NCBI GenBank assembly: GCA_019136175.1
Contig: JAGVUS010000176.1
Location: 1 to 7,541, forward strand
DNA: 7,541 nt
Direction: 5' to 3'
DNA from: Chloroflexota bacterium
GTDB lineage: Bacteria; Chloroflexota; Anaerolineae; Anaerolineales; Anaerolineaceae
Position 1 is the first letter of the stretch. Each line of letters opens with the position of its first letter. This document shows, in pieces, positions 1-6,296 of the stretch. The notes below the pieces were generated by a model that saw nothing but the letters and a program-made list of their open reading frames with translations, was not told the origin of the DNA and made no database searches. The position numbers and the translations under genes are program-made.

Positions 1-1484
1 AGCCCGGCGACCATGCTGTTGAAAGCGTGTGCCAGTACGGCAACCTCATCATCCCCGCGCGAATCCACCTTGACCTGCAGGTTGCCGCGCTCCACCTCGC
101 TGGATGCCTGTACCAGACGGGTTAATGGTTTGGTAATCAGGCTGGACAGATACAATCCTACAATTACCACCAGCAGGATGGCTGCCAGGAAAATTATAAT
201 CATTTGCACCCGGGTTAACTGGCTGGTCTGAATGAGGAAAGCCTGTGGCAGGGTGACTCCTAGGATGCCAAGGTCGCGCTGATCCCGCACTTCCCACGCC
301 CCCAGCAGTTCGGTGTAGGACACGGAGGATACAGTCAGGTCGCGGGTTTGCGATGCCAGGTCCTGCGCCAGAAGCACCTGGGCGCTGCGGGAAGGGGAAA
401 GCATCAGGCTGTCTGCGCCCGTGCCGAAGGTAGTAGCCAGTGGCTGCCCTTCCAGCGTGTAAATAGTAATATCGGCAAGCGTGGCGGCTTTCATTTCGCG
501 CACCAGGGTGGGCAGGGATCGCCCCACCAGAACTACGCCCACTTTTTCACCGTTAGGGGCGTAAATGGGACCGCTGATATAGAAGTAATTTCCCCAGGGT
601 GCAACCGCCAGACCGGCAAATTTATCCCCGCGCTCATCCACGGTGCCTGTCAACACAGCCTGGATGTAATCCATGGATTGGAAGAACGGGTCCCCCCGCG
701 TGAAGATATAATTCCCCACCGGGCTGCCTGGCTGCTGGCGGATGGACAACAGGCTGATCCCGCCGAGATCCAGGATTTCAAGGGCTTCCTCCTCGGCGTT
801 CAATGCCAGGGGCAGCGTGATGGATCGGAGTTGTTCGGAATCGCCGGATTGAATTGCCTCCGCCACGCCCTGGCTGTTTGCCACCAGGCGCAGGGTGACC
901 AGCAGGCGATCCTCTTCATTGACCATCCAGTCGGTTGCCTGCTTGCCGGTTGCCACCAGCTGGTTCAGGTATCGCTCCTGGGCGGAATCAATCACCACCC
1001 GGCTGATCAGATAGATGACAGCCAGTGTAAAAAGGATGGACAGCACCAGGTACGGCAGGATGATTTTGATGCGCACCGGGATGCGAATGACCGGTTTTTT
1101 GGCGCCAGTTCTGCGGCGGGTTTTTGTCGATTCCCCCAGCTTTTCAAGTGACCGTTCAATCCATTCCGGGCGGAAGGGTTGGCGAAGAAAGACCCTCACC
1201 CCCAGGGATTGCGCCTGCATTTCCCGCTGCAAATCGGGATGTTTGTTGGTTACCACAAGGCGGATGGTGGGGCGTTCCAGAATCAAGCGAACCAGGTCCT
1301 GCCAGTCCTCACCGGGAAAATGCAGATCCAGGTAAACCAGGTCGGGCTTGACCTGTTCAAATAATGCTTCCGCCTGGTTCAGGTCCCAGGCTCCCCAAAC
1401 TTCGTCCCCGCGCTCCTTAAAATACCGCACCAGCGGTTGAGCGCTTTTGGGGTCTGTTTGAACAATCAAAACCTTCTGACGCAT
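1..1484 (-). CDS. Membrane receptor with N-terminal degenerate receiver domain, Cache sensor and HAMP domain (3' end outside window)
   Basis: The frame is open from the ATG at 1484 to the window edge, giving 494 codons with no stop; the C-terminal output domain is not visible. Residues 1-115 resemble a response-regulator receiver: D53 (in LDLHFP) is at the phospho-acceptor site and T79 at the conserved Thr site. The usual acidic pair is Q9-T10 and the usual Lys before Pro is Q102, so phosphorylation is doubtful. A basic stretch (122-140) precedes transmembrane helix 1 (about 141-163). Residues 166-426 form a large extracytoplasmic region that fits a double-Cache ligand sensor, followed by helix 2 (about 428-449) and the start of a HAMP domain (about 448-494, with VERGNLQVKV and DDEVAVLAHAFN). 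The basic linker supports a cytoplasmic N-terminus. The gene starts 15 bp after the rpoD stop, probably co-transcribed; AGGCGG lies only 2 nt before the ATG, so the ribosome site is weak. The missing end could be a histidine kinase, a nucleotide cyclase, a GGDEF or a chemotaxis domain; I cannot tell which. Confidence 0.88.
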   Translation of the reverse strand, partial: MRQKVLIVQTDPKSAQPLVRYFKERGDEVWGAWDLNQAEALFEQVKPDLVYLDLHFPGEDWQDLVRLILERPTIRLVVTNKHPDLQREMQAQSLGVRVFLRQPFRPEWIERSLEKLGESTKTRRRTGAKKPVIRIPVRIKIILPYLVLSILFTLAVIYLISRVVIDSAQERYLNQLVATGKQATDWMVNEEDRLLVTLRLVANSQGVAEAIQSGDSEQLRSITLPLALNAEEEALEILDLGGISLLSIRQQPGSPVGNYIFTRGDPFFQSMDYIQAVLTGTVDERGDKFAGLAVAPWGNYFYISGPIYAPNGEKVGVVLVGRSLPTLVREMKAATLADITIYTLEGQPLATTFGTGADSLMLSPSRSAQVLLAQDLASQTRDLTVSSVSYTELLGAWEVRDQRDLGILGVTLPQAFLIQTSQLTRVQMIIIFLAAILLVVIVGLYLSSLITKPLTRLVQASSEVERGNLQVKVDSRGDDEVAVLAHAFNSMVAG

Positions 1485-1499
1485 GTCCGCCTGTGTTGA

Positions 1500-3182
1500 T
1501 CAGGATAAGTAGTCCCTCAATTGCCGGGAGCGGGTGGGGTGGCGTAATTTTCGCAGGGCTTTTGCTTCAATCTGGCGGATTCGCTCCCGGGTGACGTTGA
1601 AATACCGGCTGACTTCCTCCAGGGTGTGGTCCTTGCCGTCAATCAACCCAAAGCGCAATTCCAGTACCTGTCGCTCCCGTTCGGAAAGTGCACCCAGCGC
1701 GGATTGGACCTGTTCCCGCAGCATTTCGCGCGCCGCGGCATCCATTGGTTCCAGGGCATCGTCATCTTCAATGAAGTCGCCCAGCTGGCTGGATTCTTCA
1801 TCACCCACCGGGCGTTCCAGTGATACCGGCTCCTGTGCTGATTGCAGGATGCGTTGCACCTTGGCGGTTGCCCAGGTCCAATGACGTTGCAATTCGGGGT
1901 CAAGCGGTGTTCCTTCCGCCCGGGCGCGCTGAATTGCCTGGTATTCTGCTTCAGGCAGGAACCCGGCTTCCAAAGCCAGTTCCTCCGGGGTGGGTTCGCG
2001 CCCCAACTGTTGGACAAGCGCCCGCTGTACCCGCAGCAGGCGGGTGATTGCTTCAAACAAATGTACGGGAATGCGGATGGTGCGCGCCTGTTCGGCAATG
2101 TACCGGCTGATGGATTGGCGAATCCACCAGGTGGCATACGTGCTGAATTTAAACCCGCGGGTGGGATCAAACTTGGATACCGCCCGCAGCAGTCCCAGGT
2201 TTCCTTCCTGAATCAGGTCAAGGAAGGAAATCCCCCTTCCCAGGTACCGCTTGGCAATGCTGACCACCAGCCGCAGGTTGGCGCGGATGAGCGTCTGGTT
2301 GGATTCGTCCGCCCGGCGGTCAATCCCTTCCAGTTCAGCAACCAGGATTTTCTCGTCCGGCAAGGCAGTTTCAAAAAATGCCAGGTCCAGCCTGGGCTGG
2401 GTTTTGTCACTGCAAAAGGTCATCAACTGGCTGGCGGTTTGTTCCGGCAGCAAATAGAGGCACAAGAACAGTGTAAAGGCATACCGCACAAGGTCATCCC
2501 ACAACGGATCTTTGCCCCACAAGCCATTATCCAGAAAGCTGCGCAGGTAGGATGGCTCCTTCATTTGCCATTGGATTTTCAATGCCTGGGCTTCCGAAAG
2601 AATCAGCGTAAAATCCGGGACTTCGTTTTGAGCCAGCTTGCTTGCATCCTGCTGCAGCCGCTCCCAGGAATTGATCAGGTCCTGGGTGATGGCAAGAAAC
2701 AGGGAGCAGTAATGACCCGGTTTGCCGGGCGGCGGTTGAACGTGCAGTTGATGGGCATCAATCCGCCGTTGGGCTTCAATGCGCGCTGCCAGCCGGAATT
2801 CGCTGTCCGAATCCAGCAGGTGAATCAAGCCGATTTCCTTGAGGTAAAGACGGACCGGGTCTTCGGAAAGCTCAACCGCGATTGCCGGATCTTCCAGGAT
2901 TTCCAGGGGATCTTCCATGATCACTTCGCCAAATTCCTCAATCACGGAGGCAATGGCGCTGATTGCCGGATCTTCCAGGATTTCCAGGGGATCTTCCATG
3001 ATCACTTCGCCAAATTCCTCAATCACGGAGGCAATGGCGCTATCTTCATTGTCATCACGGGGAAGGGAATTTTCCGGGTTGCGTTCCTCTTCCGGGGGAG
3101 AAACCCGGCGGATTGGTTTCCGTCTGCCCGTTGAATTGGGTGAACCGCTGGAAGGGTTGGGGGTTTGGGGTTTGGAAGCCAT
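1500..3182 (-). CDS. rpoD: Primary (housekeeping-type) RNA polymerase sigma-70 factor
   Basis: This 560-residue protein directs core RNA polymerase to -35/-10 promoters. After a basic, Pro/Ser-rich N-terminus comes an acidic segment duplicated in tandem (48-74 and 75-101). Region 1.2 follows (about 106-137, EDPVRLYLKEIG). A spacer of about 155 residues (138-295) separates it from region 2 (about 296-372), which holds NLRLVVSIAKRYLGRG, the core-binding DLIQEGNLGLLRAV, and the -10 recognition and melting stretch with FSTYATWWIRQSI. Region 3 spans about 375-450 and carries roughly 20 residues more than Bacillus-type SigA before EPVSLERPVG. The 3.2 finger (GDFIEDDD) and region 4 (about 487-557) follow, with the helix-turn-helix TLEEVSRYFNVTRERIRQIE. 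The complete region 1.2-4 layout argues for a group 1 or close group 2 factor rather than an ECF type. The start is supported by a -10-like element exactly 6 nt upstream; there is no Shine-Dalgarno. A neighbouring dnaG fits the macromolecular synthesis operon. A second rpoD paralogue elsewhere in the genome cannot be excluded. Confidence 0.96.
   Translation of the reverse strand: MASKPQTPNPSSGSPNSTGRRKPIRRVSPPEEERNPENSLPRDDNEDSAIASVIEEFGEVIMEDPLEILEDPAISAIASVIEEFGEVIMEDPLEILEDPAIAVELSEDPVRLYLKEIGLIHLLDSDSEFRLAARIEAQRRIDAHQLHVQPPPGKPGHYCSLFLAITQDLINSWERLQQDASKLAQNEVPDFTLILSEAQALKIQWQMKEPSYLRSFLDNGLWGKDPLWDDLVRYAFTLFLCLYLLPEQTASQLMTFCSDKTQPRLDLAFFETALPDEKILVAELEGIDRRADESNQTLIRANLRLVVSIAKRYLGRGISFLDLIQEGNLGLLRAVSKFDPTRGFKFSTYATWWIRQSISRYIAEQARTIRIPVHLFEAITRLLRVQRALVQQLGREPTPEELALEAGFLPEAEYQAIQRARAEGTPLDPELQRHWTWATAKVQRILQSAQEPVSLERPVGDEESSQLGDFIEDDDALEPMDAAAREMLREQVQSALGALSERERQVLELRFGLIDGKDHTLEEVSRYFNVTRERIRQIEAKALRKLRHPTRSRQLRDYLS
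2880..3041 (-). repeat. Perfect 81-bp tandem direct repeat, two copies, within rpoD
   Basis: Copy A is 2880-2960 and copy B is 2961-3041; read base by base they are identical over all 81 positions, and identity stops at both outer ends. The period is 27 codons, so the frame is kept. On the minus strand each copy falls exactly on codon boundaries and encodes residues 48-74 and 75-101, an acidic segment containing IEEFGEVIMEDPLEILEDP. Absence of even a silent difference indicates a very recent duplication, or an assembly or sequencing artefact. The segment lies just before sigma region 1.2. Confidence 0.97.
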
Positions 3183-3188
3183 AAATTA

Positions 3189-3197
3189 ACTATATCA
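3189..3197 (-). promoter_or_regulatory. Extended -10-like element of rpoD, leaderless type
   Basis: On the minus strand the sequence reads TGA then TATAGT (hexamer at 3194-3189), followed by 6 nt (3188-3183) and the rpoD ATG at 3182. A start site at the usual distance would fall on or next to the A of ATG, giving a leaderless mRNA. No convincing -35 box and no Shine-Dalgarno are visible in this AT-rich 56-bp gap. No terminator is seen between the upstream gene and rpoD, so read-through from dnaG is also likely. Inference from sequence only. Confidence 0.55.
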
Positions 3198-3238
3198 TAA
3201 AATAAAAAGCGGATTGTTTGCAGGAAGGGGTAATTTTT

Positions 3239-4225
3239 TTACGGGAGGATTGACTGGTTTTCACCTGTCCGCTGGAATATTCTCCATGCCAGGAATGTGA
3301 TCCACGGGGAGGGCGCTTTCTTTTGCCCGAAATCCCAGTGTTGATAGGCTGTGTAGATGGAACCGGCAGTGAATCCCCCGTTTTGATCCTGCTGGCTTTG
3401 TAAAACTGCCAGCAGGTCATTGAATCGGGCATCCCGCCTTGCAGCAGGGTATCGCGAGAGCACATCCAGCACGTGCAGCAGATCGTACCAGATAAGAGGG
3501 GCTTTCAGCTTGCAGAAATCCGTGCCCATATAAAACAGGTATGGATGGCGCTCCTGCCGGTGTTCCCACAGGTTCAGAATTGTTTCCACCCCCTTCGCCG
3601 CGGAGGCGCTTTCCTGTCCTGTTCGGGTGAGGGACAATGCCTTTAACATTGCCAGGTTTCCAAACGGGCAGGGATCCAATTTGCGCCCCGGTCCGCGGAA
3701 ATTTTCCAGTTCCGGGGATACCTCACATCCCCAGCCATTTTCGCGTACCAGGCTCGAGAGGAACGCCAATGCCTTCTGCACCCGGGGGTGCGCCCCCATG
3801 CCAAGTTGGGTCAGCGCATATAAAATCAGCGGAGCGTCGCATAGTGCCCATGCCCAGGCATCTTCTCCCGATCCGCCGTGACTTGTGGAGATGTTCATCC
3901 GCAGGGCAAAGGGTCCGGTATTGGAAGGGGTTGCCATCACCTTTTCAACAATTTCCGCCATGCCGGCATCCTCTGCCGTAACGCCCAGATCCACCAGGAA
4001 GTTCAGCTTGTGAAAGAACTGGTTGGCGGATTTGTGACTGTTAATGGGTGGTCCGGGCCAGCCTGCCAGTTCCTGGATGATGTCCTGCACCCGGCTGTCA
4101 GCCAGCATGTCCTGCCGGGCGGATCGAACTGCCGGGCTGTTTTCACATTCCCCCAGCAGGTCCAGCCGGGTGCGGTATTGCACGTACGCTGGACCTGATA
4201 GAAGCCAATCCACGGGCAGATTCAT
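3239..4225 (-). CDS. Squalene-cyclase/prenyltransferase-like alpha/alpha-toroid protein, function unknown
   Basis: This 328-residue protein has no signal peptide or membrane helix, so it is probably cytoplasmic. It consists of repeated helix pairs typical of the terpenoid cyclase/prenyltransferase toroid fold: around 130-160 (APLILYALTQLG then a helix ending ENGWGCE), 185-220 (PFGNLAMLKAL then a helix ending near W220), 240-285 (APLIWYDLLHVLDVL then a helix ending QNGGF) and 305-317 (SPWITFLAWRIF). The Gly-Trp and Gly-Gly-Phe turns resemble the QW-type turns of that fold. I see no DXDD motif of class II cyclases, so cyclase chemistry is not supported. Similar uncharacterised proteins exist, as far as I recall, in Chloroflexota and some Firmicutes, with the same NLPVDWLL-type N-terminus. 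It lies 41 bp after dnaG and 56 bp before rpoD in the same orientation. The start is backed by a Shine-Dalgarno at 4232-4237. A protein-binding or scaffold role is possible but unproven. Confidence 0.85.
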   Translation of the reverse strand: MNLPVDWLLSGPAYVQYRTRLDLLGECENSPAVRSARQDMLADSRVQDIIQELAGWPGPPINSHKSANQFFHKLNFLVDLGVTAEDAGMAEIVEKVMATPSNTGPFALRMNISTSHGGSGEDAWAWALCDAPLILYALTQLGMGAHPRVQKALAFLSSLVRENGWGCEVSPELENFRGPGRKLDPCPFGNLAMLKALSLTRTGQESASAAKGVETILNLWEHRQERHPYLFYMGTDFCKLKAPLIWYDLLHVLDVLSRYPAARRDARFNDLLAVLQSQQDQNGGFTAGSIYTAYQHWDFGQKKAPSPWITFLAWRIFQRTGENQSILP

Positions 4226-4231
4226 GGTAGT

Positions 4232-4237
4232 TCTCCT
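4232..4237 (-). promoter_or_regulatory. Shine-Dalgarno sequence of the toroid-protein gene
   Basis: AGGAGA on the minus strand lies 6 nt before the ATG at 4225. It fixes the start codon. It contrasts with dnaG and rpoD, which have no such site, and so marks this gene as internal to the transcription unit. Confidence 0.75.
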
Positions 4238-4266
4238 ATTCTGTTGATTACAATGAGGGTTGAAAA

Positions 4267-6201
4267 TTAATCGAACTGGATGGGATGCGAAAGTGCTTCG
4301 TCGAGCAGCTTGCGCATCATGAGGGACTGCAGGATCAAGTCTTCATACGGATTGATGACATCGGATCCTGGCTGCTGGATTTCCTCCTGCAGAAAGCGGA
4401 GTTGCTTCATCTCTTCGTTAATGCGCGCCAGGCGCAGGCTCATCAATGTATGAAGCAGGTCTTCGGCGAGGGCGTTTGCAGCACCGCCGCGAGAGGTGTC
4501 CGACTGGGATGGCAGCACAACCGGGGCGGTCAGCTTGCCATACAGCTCCTCCAGTTCATCCGGCAGGTTCTCACGGATGTAATGCCCGGGTTCATCCTCC
4601 TCCTGGGTCAACGAGGAGAGGATCAGGCGTGCCATTGCCTGGTGATCGCTGTCGGAAAAATCCGCCAGGGTCAGGCGGTTGAGTTGTTCCTTTTGCAGGG
4701 CGCGGTCAATCTGGTAGATGACCTCCGGGCGGTGCAGGAGCAGCCGCAGGCAGTGTTCCTCCTGGGCATGCATGCGGCGGGCAGGGCTGGCTTCCGCTAC
4801 CGGTGTGCGACCGGCAGTGCGGTTTGCCGGCAGGTTCGGGCGGCGCCGTCCCGTTCCGCTGGCAGGTGCTCCACCGGCAACCAGGGCGCGTTCATCCACC
4901 TTCAGAAGACGAGCCAGTCGCTGCCGGTAGGCATCCCGTTCCACCGGTGAGGGGACATCCTCAATCAGGGGCATCACGCGGGCGGCAATGGCACTCTTGG
5001 TTTTTGGATCCTCCACATCCTGTTGGGCTGCCAGTGTTTCCATAACATGAATGACGATTGGCTTGGCGTTGGCAAGGATCTGCCCCCATTCTTCGGGTGA
5101 CTCCAGCACAACCTCATCGGGGTCCTTGCCTTCCGGGATGGTGGTGACACGAACATCCGCCTGGAGGCGGGCTTCATGTCGCAGCAAGCCGCGGGCATCA
5201 AATGTCAGCTCCTCGGCATGGTCCAGGGATTGCCGGGCAACCTCCAATCCGCGCAGGGTGGCTTTTTCACCGGCAGCATCGGCATCCAGTGCCAGGATAA
5301 TGCGGCGGGTAAAACGCTTCAGCAGCCGGAACTGGGTTTCCGTCAGAGCGGTGCCCATCGGTGACACAGTATTCGTATAGCCTGCCTGGTGCAGCAGGAT
5401 GACATCCAGGTATCCCTCCACAATCACCGCCTGGTCGGCTGCCCGGATAGGCTTGCGCGCCAGATCCAGTCCATAGAGCAAGCCCCCCTTGTCAAACAGC
5501 GCCGTTTGGGGTGAGTTGAGGAACTTGGGAATGTCATTTGGATCCAGGATGCGCGCCCCAAAGCCTGCCATGCGCCCCATTCCGTCGCGGATGGGGAACA
5601 TGATCCGGTTGCGGAAGCGGTCATAAACACCGCTGGCATCCTGCCGTTCGGTCACCAACCCGGTTTGGATCAGATCTGCGGTGGTCCAACCCTTGGTGGT
5701 AAAATGCGCCAGGGCGGCATCCCAGCTGTCGGGTGCATATCCCAGCCCAAAGGTTTCCAGCGTGGCTGGCTGCACACCACGTTTTTGCAGGTAGTCCAGG
5801 GCGGGTTTCCCGGCTGGTGTTTGCGTCAGGTGGTAGCGAAAAAAGGTGACCGCCTCTTCCAGTAACCGGCGCAGGCGTTCATGTTCTTCATCCTCCGCCT
5901 TGCGCTGCGGGTTGGGTGCTTCCAAAGGGACACCCGCACGTTCTGCCAGGTAGCGCAGAGTCTCGGCAAAATCCCAGCCTTCCTTTTTCATTAAGAACTT
6001 GAAGATATCGCCGCCCTCATTGCAGGCACCAAAGCACCGCCACGTGCCGGATTCCGGGAACACAACAAATGCCGGGGTGCGGGTATTGGGGTGGAAGGGG
6101 CAGAAGCCGATGTAATTCCTGCCGGTGCGGCGCAGCTTGACAGTTTCGCCGATTAATTCCACCGCGTCAATCCGGGCTTTGATTTCATCAATTGCGGTCA
6201 T
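4267..6201 (-). CDS. dnaG: DNA primase
   Basis: This 644-residue enzyme makes the RNA primers for chromosome replication at the fork, working with the DnaB helicase. The N-terminal CHC2-type zinc finger uses C34, H37, C56 and C60, and CFGACNEGGD has one extra residue compared with the E. coli-type CFGCGxGGD. The RNA-polymerase domain includes DRFRNRIMFPIRD (194-206) and FLNSPQTALFDKG (227-239). The TOPRIM core has E262 and D266 (VEGYLDVI), D306 and D308 (LDADAAG) and D360 and D362 (GKDPDE), so all metal-binding acids are kept. A low-complexity basic linker (about 443-475) leads to a divergent C-terminal helicase-interaction domain (about 478-644). The length is in the usual range of the family. 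There is no Shine-Dalgarno; a -10-like hexamer lies 6 nt before the ATG. The gene heads the dnaG-toroid-rpoD-receptor cluster, just downstream of a terminator. Confidence 0.97.
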   Translation of the reverse strand: MTAIDEIKARIDAVELIGETVKLRRTGRNYIGFCPFHPNTRTPAFVVFPESGTWRCFGACNEGGDIFKFLMKKEGWDFAETLRYLAERAGVPLEAPNPQRKAEDEEHERLRRLLEEAVTFFRYHLTQTPAGKPALDYLQKRGVQPATLETFGLGYAPDSWDAALAHFTTKGWTTADLIQTGLVTERQDASGVYDRFRNRIMFPIRDGMGRMAGFGARILDPNDIPKFLNSPQTALFDKGGLLYGLDLARKPIRAADQAVIVEGYLDVILLHQAGYTNTVSPMGTALTETQFRLLKRFTRRIILALDADAAGEKATLRGLEVARQSLDHAEELTFDARGLLRHEARLQADVRVTTIPEGKDPDEVVLESPEEWGQILANAKPIVIHVMETLAAQQDVEDPKTKSAIAARVMPLIEDVPSPVERDAYRQRLARLLKVDERALVAGGAPASGTGRRRPNLPANRTAGRTPVAEASPARRMHAQEEHCLRLLLHRPEVIYQIDRALQKEQLNRLTLADFSDSDHQAMARLILSSLTQEEDEPGHYIRENLPDELEELYGKLTAPVVLPSQSDTSRGGAANALAEDLLHTLMSLRLARINEEMKQLRFLQEEIQQPGSDVINPYEDLILQSLMMRKLLDEALSHPIQFD

Positions 6202-6207
6202 AAGCGG

Positions 6208-6216
6208 ATTCTATCA
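6208..6216 (-). promoter_or_regulatory. Extended -10-like element of dnaG, leaderless type
   Basis: On the minus strand the sequence reads TGA then TAGAAT (hexamer at 6213-6208), followed by 6 nt (6207-6202) and the dnaG ATG at 6201. The layout is the same, to the base, as that before rpoD, and predicts transcription starting at the ATG. No clear -35 box is seen. It sits between the terminator of the upstream gene and dnaG, where a promoter for the cluster is expected. Confidence 0.6.
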
Positions 6217-6235
6217 CAGCCCCACCAAATCCCTC

Positions 6236-6272
6236 TTAAAAACATCCCCCACGCCGGGATGGACGTGGGGGA
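6236..6272 (-). terminator. Rho-independent terminator of the kelch gene
   Basis: Arms at 6245-6253 and 6264-6272 (TCCCCCACG and CGTGGGGGA) form a perfect 9-bp GC-rich stem with a 10-nt loop. On the minus strand the stem is followed by TGTTTTTAA, a run of five T. It begins 24 bp after the kelch stop codon and separates that gene from dnaG. The opposite strand lacks a T run after the stem, which fixes the orientation. Confidence 0.85.
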
Positions 6273-6296
6273 AGGGAAGATGGTACAGGGATTGGT

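Noticed and set aside
348..1151. 267-codon open frame on the plus strand
   Set aside because: The minus strand reads continuously through it as the receptor (Cache and receiver domains), so this is an antisense shadow. The product has no recognisable domain.
1842..3134. 430-codon open frame on the plus strand opposite rpoD
   Set aside because: It mirrors the codon-biased rpoD frame, its product resembles no protein, it even repeats the 81-bp duplication, and the minus-strand frame encodes an unmistakable sigma factor.
3228..3240. Short palindrome with a T/A run just after the toroid gene as a terminator
   Set aside because: The GTAA/TTAC stem is only 4 bp and AT-rich, with the A/T run in the loop rather than after the stem; it is too weak to end transcription.
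4285..4950. 221-codon open frame on the plus strand within dnaG
   Set aside because: It is antisense to the primase C-terminal domain, with no recognisable product and no ribosome site considered convincing.
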